From assembly GCF_034676545.1 (NCBI RefSeq), contig NZ_JAUCBZ010000015.1, positions 3,193,001 through 3,257,000 on the forward strand: a stretch of 64,000 nucleotides of DNA. Direction: 5' to 3'. Below the pieces are notes generated by a model that saw only the letters and a program-made list of their open reading frames with translations, had not been told where the DNA came from and ran no database searches. This DNA comes from Pararhodobacter sp. (lineage in GTDB: Bacteria > Pseudomonadota > Alphaproteobacteria > Rhodobacterales > Rhodobacteraceae). How positions within the stretch are numbered: position 1 is the stretch's first letter; the number at the start of each line of letters is the position of its first letter. This document shows, piece by piece, positions 58,573 through 64,000 of this stretch. The position numbers and the translations under genes are program-made.

Positions 58573-60534
58573 TCAGCCCTTGTTCATCCGGTTGGCAATC
58601 AGATCGTCAACCACCGACGGATCGGCCAAAGTCGAGGTATCGCCCAGCGCGCCAAAATCATTCTCGGCGATCTTGCGCAGGATCCGGCGCATGATCTTGC
58701 CCGAGCGGGTTTTCGGCAGGCCCGGCGCCCATTGCAGCAGATCGGGCGAGGCAATCGGGCCGATCTCGGTGCGGACCCAGTTCCGCAACTCCTTGCGCAA
58801 TTCTTCCGAGGGTTCCTCGCCGTTCATCAGCGTGACATAGCAATAGATGCCCTGCCCCTTGATCGGATGCGGGTAGCCGACCACCGCGGCCTCAGCGACC
58901 TTGGAATGGGCGACCAACGCGCTTTCAACCTCGGCGGTGCCCATCCGGTGGCCCGAGACGTTGATCACGTCGTCCACGCGCCCGGTGATCCAGTAGTCGC
59001 CATCCGCGTCGCGGCGGCAACCGTCGCCGGTGAAGTAAAAGCCTTTGTAGTCGCCAAAATAGGTCTGCTGGAACCGCTCGTGGTCCTCCCAGATGGTGCG
59101 CATCTGGCCCGGCCAGCTGTCGGCGATGCACAGAACACCCTCGACACCATTGCCCTCGATGATCGTGCCCGCCGTCGGGTCCAGAACCACCGGCTTGATG
59201 CCAAAGAACGGCTTCATCGCCGCACCCGGCTTGGTCGCATGCGCGCCCGGCAGCGGCGTCATCAGATGCCCGCCGGTCTCGGTTTGCCACCAGGTGTCAA
59301 CAATCGGGCATTTGCCCTTGCCGACCACGTCATTGTACCAGTTCCACGCCTCGGGGTTGATCGGCTCGCCGACCGTGCCCAGAACCTTGAGGCAGCTCAG
59401 GTCGTATTTCGTCACGAACTCAGGGCCTTGACCCATCAACGCGCGGATCGCGGTTGGCGCGGTATAGAACTGGTTGACCTTGTGCTTTTCGCAGACCGCC
59501 CAGAACCGGCCCGCATCGGGATAGGTCGGCACGCCCTCGAACATCAGCGTGGTCGCGCCATTCGCCAGCGGCCCATAGACGATATAGCTGTGACCGGTGA
59601 CCCAGCCCACATCCGCGGTGCACCAGTAGACATCGCCGTCATGGTAATCAAAGGTCATCTCATGCGTCATCGACGCATAAACCAGATATCCGCCCGTCGT
59701 ATGCACAACGCCCTTGGGCTGACCCGTCGAGCCGGAGGTATAAAGAATGAACAGCGGATCCTCGGCGTTGACCGCAACCGGCTCGCACACCGCATCCACG
59801 GTCTCGGCCTCTTCGTGCCACCAGAAATCAAGGCCCGAGCGCCACGCGATCTGATTGCCGGTGCGCTTGACCACCAGGCATTTCACATCGCGCGTCTCGT
59901 GCAGCAGCGCTTGGTTCACGTTGTCCTTCAGCTTGGTCGCCTTGCCACCGCGCGGGGCGTGGTCGGCCGTCACCACCAGTTTGGCGTCGCAGCCATTGAC
60001 CCGCGCGCCCAGCGCATCGGGCGAGAACCCGGCAAACACGATCGAATGAATCGCGCCGATCCGCGCGCAGGCCAGCATCGCATAGGCCGCCTCGGGGATC
60101 ATCGGCATGTACAGGACAACGCGGTCGCCTTTGCCCACACCCAGCTTCTTGTACACGTTGGCCATCTTGCTGACCTGAGTGTGCAGCTCCTTGTAGGTGA
60201 TGTGCTGCGCGGGCTCATCGGGGCTGTCGGGCTCGAAGATGATCGCCGTCTGATCGCCGCGCGTCGCCAGATGACGGTCGATGCAATTGGCCGAGACGTT
60301 CAATTCGCCGTCTTCATACCATTTGATGTCAACCTTGCCGAACTCGAACGAGGTGTTCTTGACTTTGGTGAACGGCTTTATCCAGTCGATGCGCTGACCG
60401 TGCTTGGACCAGAACGACTCAGGGTTCGAAATCGAGTCTGCATACATCGTCTCATAGGTCGCAGCATCGACATGTGCCTGAGCGACGAAATCCGCAGATG
60501 CGGGATATGTCCGCGATTGAGCCTGATCTGACAT
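58573..60534 (-). CDS. acs: acetyl-CoA synthetase
   Basis: 653-residue AMP-forming acetate-CoA ligase. Adenylation core motifs YTSGSTGQPKGVVHT and WWQTETGGHLMTP, and the C-terminal acetylation-site motif PKTRSGKIMRRILRK, whose last-motif lysine is the usual target of Pat/Sir2 control. The length is standard. The ribosome-binding site GGAGGAG lies before ATG 60534. It heads an eight-gene minus-strand run: acs, adk, DUF4212, symporter, DUF294, membrane protein, response regulator, exonuclease. Confidence 0.98.
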   Translation of the reverse strand: MSDQAQSRTYPASADFVAQAHVDAATYETMYADSISNPESFWSKHGQRIDWIKPFTKVKNTSFEFGKVDIKWYEDGELNVSANCIDRHLATRGDQTAIIFEPDSPDEPAQHITYKELHTQVSKMANVYKKLGVGKGDRVVLYMPMIPEAAYAMLACARIGAIHSIVFAGFSPDALGARVNGCDAKLVVTADHAPRGGKATKLKDNVNQALLHETRDVKCLVVKRTGNQIAWRSGLDFWWHEEAETVDAVCEPVAVNAEDPLFILYTSGSTGQPKGVVHTTGGYLVYASMTHEMTFDYHDGDVYWCTADVGWVTGHSYIVYGPLANGATTLMFEGVPTYPDAGRFWAVCEKHKVNQFYTAPTAIRALMGQGPEFVTKYDLSCLKVLGTVGEPINPEAWNWYNDVVGKGKCPIVDTWWQTETGGHLMTPLPGAHATKPGAAMKPFFGIKPVVLDPTAGTIIEGNGVEGVLCIADSWPGQMRTIWEDHERFQQTYFGDYKGFYFTGDGCRRDADGDYWITGRVDDVINVSGHRMGTAEVESALVAHSKVAEAAVVGYPHPIKGQGIYCYVTLMNGEEPSEELRKELRNWVRTEIGPIASPDLLQWAPGLPKTRSGKIMRRILRKIAENDFGALGDTSTLADPSVVDDLIANRMNKG

Positions 60535-60989
60535 GAAAGCTCCTCCAGCTTACCGCAGGCCGCGCGTTGGCACCTAAGCCACGCATCCGTCCTGCTCTCC
60601 TCCGTTGGAACCACTTTAGCGCATCGGTCAATTTTGTGGTAACTCTTTTTCAATCAACGAATTTCTTGTAAATTGCTTCACTGAATTCTTGATCTATCAG
60701 TCAATCGAGTAAACGTCAGACACAATTCCGCCATGTTTTTCAGCCAACTGCCGGTCACGGAAAAGTCAACGCTTCGGCAAAAGACCGCCAATCACCCGGA
60801 ATTGTCAAGCCACGCCCTTGAAACCAACCACACCCCGCAGATCAAAGCCCGAGAGCGCGGGCGCCCCGCCGCGACGCGCGCAGCGCTGATTCGGGGCGAA
60901 AACCGAATCACTTTATGGGCCGCCACAAGAAAAAGGGCGGCGCGTTTCCGCACCGCCCCCAAGGGCACTGATTTCGGCAATCTGATTGG
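60535..60989. other. 455-base gene-free region upstream of acs
   Basis: No credible gene. The part nearest acs (60600-60735) is AT-rich and must hold the acs promoter and any regulator sites, but no element can be assigned with certainty. The far end contains the terminator of the beta-helix gene. A possible 89-residue plus-strand frame (60733-61002) looks non-coding. Confidence 0.6.
60927..60958 (-). terminator. intrinsic terminator of the beta-helix gene
   Basis: Minus-strand stem GGGCGGTGCG/CGCGCCGCCC (one G-T pair) followed by TTTTTCTT, 32 bases after the stop. Confidence 0.9.
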
Positions 60990-63281
60990 TTACAGCGGGT
61001 AATCCACCCGCACCGTGACCACCGCGCGGCCGCGCGTCGTGCTGGGCCATGTCAGGCGGATCTGGTCGTTGTTGTTGCCCTGCTGGACGTTCACATAGGG
61101 CATCGAGGTTCGAACCTCGTTGCTTGGCCCGTTCGCCTGACCTTCCATCACCAGACCGGTTACCGTGCGGGCCATGCCGTTGAACGGCAACCTGCCGCCC
61201 GTGCCGATGGTCCAATTGGTTGCCGCGGTCGTCTGGTTGTGGCGCAACACCAGCGGGCTTTCGCACTGCGTGTTGATCCCGTTGAACGTGTTGTGCTGCC
61301 ACACCACATTTCGAAAGCTGCCATAGTTCAGATCGGCGTGGGTGGTATCGACGCCCTCGGCCCGGTTGACGCTGGCGTTCACCGTGCGGAATGTGTTGCC
61401 GGTCACCGTCATCCCCGACAGAAAGTGCCCTGGCCCATAGGGCTTGACCACAACGAAGCGGAAGCTGGAGATCACGTTCGACACCAGGAACACGTTGTTG
61501 GTGATGCTGATGCCGCCGAAACTGAATTCGTTGTTCCAGGCGGGCGTCGCGTCGTGTTCGTTGGTCAGTTCGATAAAACAGTTATCGACATAGTTGCCGC
61601 TGATCTGCGTCATCGCGTTTTGATACGTCAGCACGATGCCCGGCGTGCGGACCGCGTTTTGCTCGCTGTCGCCTTGGTAGAAGTGGTTGCCTTGAATCAG
61701 GTGATACCCCGACGCCATCACCGCGAAACTGGCAAAGCGCACCACCACGTTGTCACGCAGCTTCACGTCGTTGGCGTTCGAGTTGATCGCAATCGAGGTC
61801 CGGCTTTGCGATGACAAAGGCATCTCGGACGAGATGAACATGCAATTGTCGATCAACATCCCCTGACAGGCCCAGCCAATCGAGGTGATCGCCTTGTCCT
61901 TGGGTCGGTTGAACGTGCAGTCGCGCACCGTGAAAATCTGCCCGCCGGTCGCCATGTTCACCGCGCTGGCCCCGCCCTTGCACTGGAACTCGATCCCGTC
62001 CAGCTCGAAACGCTCGAAATAATCAAAGCCCGAGAAGTCCAGAACATACTGGAACCGCGAGAACGTGTAGACTTGCGCGCCCGCCGCCCCGTACAACGCC
62101 TGGCTCAAGGTCACGGTCTGCGCCGAGATATTGCGCGCCTTGACGTAGACTTCACGGCCAACGCCGGTGCCCGACACCCGCGCGCCAACCTGGATATTGG
62201 CCACGTTGCCGACACCGGTCAGCGTGGTCGCCTGAGCGCTGGAATAGGTCCCCCACGAGGTTACGGTGGTCGTATCCCACGGTGTACCCTCGTTGATCTC
62301 GATCAGACCATTGCGCAGGACGCGCCGAATGGCATACGAGGTCAACCCGGTCAGGCTGGCAACATCAATCGGTGCATCCAGAATGATACGGCGCCCGCAC
62401 AGGTCGAACGTGTCGTGGTCGGTATAGTGGAACAGCGCCTGCAAACCTTTGCGCAGCGCCAAGCCCTCGCTTTTGAAGGCCGCATAATACGAGGTAAAGT
62501 CGTAATTCTGCGTCAGTTGCAGACGCGCGGCATCCGGCATCGCCAGACGCCCCTGAAACCGCACCGGGATCTCCAGGGTCAGGGTCTGTCCGATGTAAAA
62601 CACCCCCTCGGGCACCAGCAACGCCCGGCCCGAAGACAAAGCCGCGCTGGCCGCATCGGCAAAGGCCGCATAGTCATCGGCAACCCCATTGCCGACCGCG
62701 CCATAGTCGCGCACATCGACCCAATCCATCATGTCGCGCAGCCAGAAACTGGTGACATCCTCGATGGCGATATCGTCAATCCGCACCACGCCGCCGTTCG
62801 GCCCGGTCAGGTCCAGCCCCAGGAATCCGTGATGGACCCCGGACCAGTTCAGATCGACGCCGCCCTTGTTGCTGGTGCCGATGATTGCACTGATCTCGAC
62901 GGTCTCGCCGTATGTGGTCAGCGTAACCGCCGGGCCGGACACCGTTACGCCCGACACCGCCGCATTGCCGGCAGTGGCCGCGAAGCCCGCGATCTGAACA
63001 GTCGGCAACGCGCCGCTGACCGCCTTGACCTTGGCCGTGACCCGCAAATAGCAGCCCGGCAGAATCGGCGATTGCCCCATCCAGCGCAATTTTTGCGTGG
63101 TCGAGGTCTTGAGAAGCTCCAAACACCCCCCGAAATCGGGATCCGAGGGCACAAAGGCCGCGTTGGCCGCCCCGTCATAGGTGGCCGATCCTGGCGTTCC
63201 GTTGCCGCTTGACCAAACGTTCAAACCGTCGGCAAAGGGCGGCGGCATCAGGATTAGCCCTTCGGTCACTGCCTTGTTCAT
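60990..63281 (-). CDS. large right-handed beta-helix protein (pectate-lyase/tailspike-like)
   Basis: 763-residue protein. After about 190 residues of beta-sandwich-like sequence (including LKTSTTQKLRWMGQSPILPG) comes the pectin-lyase-fold start WVDVRDYGAVGNGVADDYAAF (about 196-216), the hallmark of glycoside-hydrolase-28-related and phage tailspike proteins, then many short Asn-rich beta-helix rungs (SITNNVF, MTVTGNTF, VVWQHNTFNG). The ending RAVVTVRVDYPL probably closes the fold. No signal peptide is evident, so export would need another route, or it is a phage-like or exopolysaccharide-related protein. No phage genes flank it. The start ATG 63281 has AGGGG upstream. Confidence 0.82.
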   Translation of the reverse strand: MNKAVTEGLILMPPPFADGLNVWSSGNGTPGSATYDGAANAAFVPSDPDFGGCLELLKTSTTQKLRWMGQSPILPGCYLRVTAKVKAVSGALPTVQIAGFAATAGNAAVSGVTVSGPAVTLTTYGETVEISAIIGTSNKGGVDLNWSGVHHGFLGLDLTGPNGGVVRIDDIAIEDVTSFWLRDMMDWVDVRDYGAVGNGVADDYAAFADAASAALSSGRALLVPEGVFYIGQTLTLEIPVRFQGRLAMPDAARLQLTQNYDFTSYYAAFKSEGLALRKGLQALFHYTDHDTFDLCGRRIILDAPIDVASLTGLTSYAIRRVLRNGLIEINEGTPWDTTTVTSWGTYSSAQATTLTGVGNVANIQVGARVSGTGVGREVYVKARNISAQTVTLSQALYGAAGAQVYTFSRFQYVLDFSGFDYFERFELDGIEFQCKGGASAVNMATGGQIFTVRDCTFNRPKDKAITSIGWACQGMLIDNCMFISSEMPLSSQSRTSIAINSNANDVKLRDNVVVRFASFAVMASGYHLIQGNHFYQGDSEQNAVRTPGIVLTYQNAMTQISGNYVDNCFIELTNEHDATPAWNNEFSFGGISITNNVFLVSNVISSFRFVVVKPYGPGHFLSGMTVTGNTFRTVNASVNRAEGVDTTHADLNYGSFRNVVWQHNTFNGINTQCESPLVLRHNQTTAATNWTIGTGGRLPFNGMARTVTGLVMEGQANGPSNEVRTSMPYVNVQQGNNNDQIRLTWPSTTRGRAVVTVRVDYPL

Positions 63282-63465
63282 GTCAGACCCCTGTCTTGAA
63301 AACCCAAAAGAGACGCAAATCGCGCACTGCGACTGTCACGCCCTTGAGGTATCAAGCCGGGTTTAATTGCGGTTGAGGGCACCGTGCGTTGCGCCCGCCT
63401 CGGCAGGCGGCGTTTGGGTCCTGCAGGCACAAGACAGCGCTCTGCCGATGTGTCAGGATACCGCC

Positions 63466-64000
63466 ATGTTCGCGCATTTCTCTTTGATGGTCGGCATGAT
63501 TGCAGGCTTGGTGCTGATGCCCGCGTCGGCGCTGGCCTGCCGTCTGGCGCTGGCGATGGGCTTTGACGTGTCGCGCTCGGTCGATGCGGTGGATTACCGC
63601 TTTCAAAACGACGCCATCGTCGCGGCGCTCTTTGATCACGAGGTGCGCGCGCTGATCCTGAACAGCCCGGAACCCGTGGCCATAAGCCTGTTTGAATGGG
63701 CGGGGCAACACCAACAGACCCTGATTGTCGGTTGGACGATTCTTGACAGCGCGGCCGCCATTGACCGCGTCGCGCAGCAGGTCCTGACCCATCAACGACA
63801 ACACTCGGGCCTGACGGCCGTCGGCAGCGCCCTGCTTTATGGCCGCAACTTGCTGGCCGACATGCCCGATTGCGACTGGCATACGCTGGACATGGCGGGC
63901 GACGGGCAGGTCAATGACGGCCCAGAGCCGCGCCGGGTGTACGATACCACCGATTTCGGCGACGTCGTGGTCAATGCGCTGGTGATTGGCGAGCACGAAT
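63466..64000 (+). CDS. DUF1194 (von Willebrand A-like) exported protein, 3' end cut by window edge
   Basis: 178 codons visible. A signal peptide (FAHFSLMVGMIAGLVLMPASA, cleavage near ALA) precedes LALAMGFDVSRSVDAVDY, the DUF1194 start with a metal-binding D-x-S-x-S motif (DVSRS). LFEWAGQHQQTLIVGWTIL, GLTAVGSALLYGRNLLADMPDC and DMAGDGQVNDG follow as in the family. Members are secreted or periplasmic, VWA-like, and of unknown job. The start at 63466 has AGGATACC upstream; an ATG six codons earlier (63448) is less likely. Confidence 0.9.
   Translation, partial: MFAHFSLMVGMIAGLVLMPASALACRLALAMGFDVSRSVDAVDYRFQNDAIVAALFDHEVRALILNSPEPVAISLFEWAGQHQQTLIVGWTILDSAAAIDRVAQQVLTHQRQHSGLTAVGSALLYGRNLLADMPDCDWHTLDMAGDGQVNDGPEPRRVYDTTDFGDVVVNALVIGEHE

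Noticed and set aside
58555..60531. 658-codon open frame on the plus strand opposite acs
   Set aside because: Antisense shadow of acs with no domain; acs is certain.
60733..61002. 89-codon plus-strand frame upstream of acs
   Set aside because: It has no ribosome-binding site, overlaps the beta-helix gene end and its terminator, and has an atypical residue composition.
61104..61119. 16-bp perfect palindrome CGAGGTTCGAACCTCG resembling a tRNA T-arm
   Set aside because: It lies inside the coding frame of the beta-helix protein. No acceptor, D or anticodon stems surround it, so it is not a tRNA or an obvious attachment site.
63352..63996. 214-codon minus-strand frame at the right edge
   Set aside because: It is opposite the DUF1194 gene, which has a signal peptide and family motifs on the plus strand.

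Overview
The window is GC-rich chromosomal DNA from an alphaproteobacterium, most likely a member of the Rhodobacterales (Rhodobacter/Roseobacter group). Several things point there: the run carD, 7Fe ferredoxin, S4-domain protein, SUV3-like helicase; the dgt/argS/SPOR/nagZ/scpA/scpB cluster; the DUF6456/DUF6477 pair; the divergent phaZ and phaC-phaP-phaR locus; a DUF1194 protein; and a LexA box of the GTTC-N7-GTTC type. Coding density is high, and most long frames opposite real genes are by-products of GC-rich codon use. I saw no tRNA, rRNA, CRISPR array, transposase or integrase.

Layout. 1-9.8 kb is mostly housekeeping: a truncated aldo/keto reductase, yebC, carD, fdxA, an S4 protein, the SUV3-like helicase, a TPR protein, an SCP2-domain protein, a lipase-like hydrolase and serS. 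At 10.0-10.8 kb an orphan secreted protein sits in lower-GC DNA. At 10.8-15.2 kb there is an RND pump with its membrane fusion protein, divergent from gatC-gatA, an Excalibur-type lipoprotein and an AmpD-like amidase. At 18.9-25.9 kb follow a DUF3422 protein, the TIGR01620/YcjX membrane-GTPase pair, an SDR protein, truA, a RibD-like reductase and a corrinoid protein. A radical SAM protein with an SOS box lies at 26.0 kb. At 27.6-36.6 kb is the chromosome-segregation and cell-envelope cluster, with a CPA1 antiporter inserted between dgt and argS. At 36.6-41.8 kb come a CPA2 antiporter, a YibQ-like protein and trpG-trpD. At 42.0-45.9 kb are DUF6456, DUF6477 and a corrinoid-reactivating ASKHA protein.

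At 45.9-50.6 kb is the full polyhydroxybutyrate locus: phaR repressor, phaP phasin, phaC synthase and divergent phaZ depolymerase. TGC-rich palindromes between the genes are the likely PhaR operators. At 50.8-60.5 kb eight genes on the minus strand form an acetate-use module: acs, adk, DUF4212, symporter, cNMP/CBS/DUF294 protein, small membrane protein, response regulator, and a membrane PAS/degenerate kinase fused to a DEDDh exonuclease. The window ends with a large beta-helix protein and a truncated DUF1194 protein.

How the genes work together. Acetate uptake and activation (symporter, Acs, and Adk to recycle AMP) produce acetyl-CoA, which is the precursor of PHB, so the two adjacent loci are metabolically linked. 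The least explained items are the sensor-exonuclease fusion, a 29-codon membrane peptide overlapping the antiporter start, the SOS-box radical SAM gene, and the corrinoid protein and its reactivase, which sit 18 kb apart with no methyltransferase in view.
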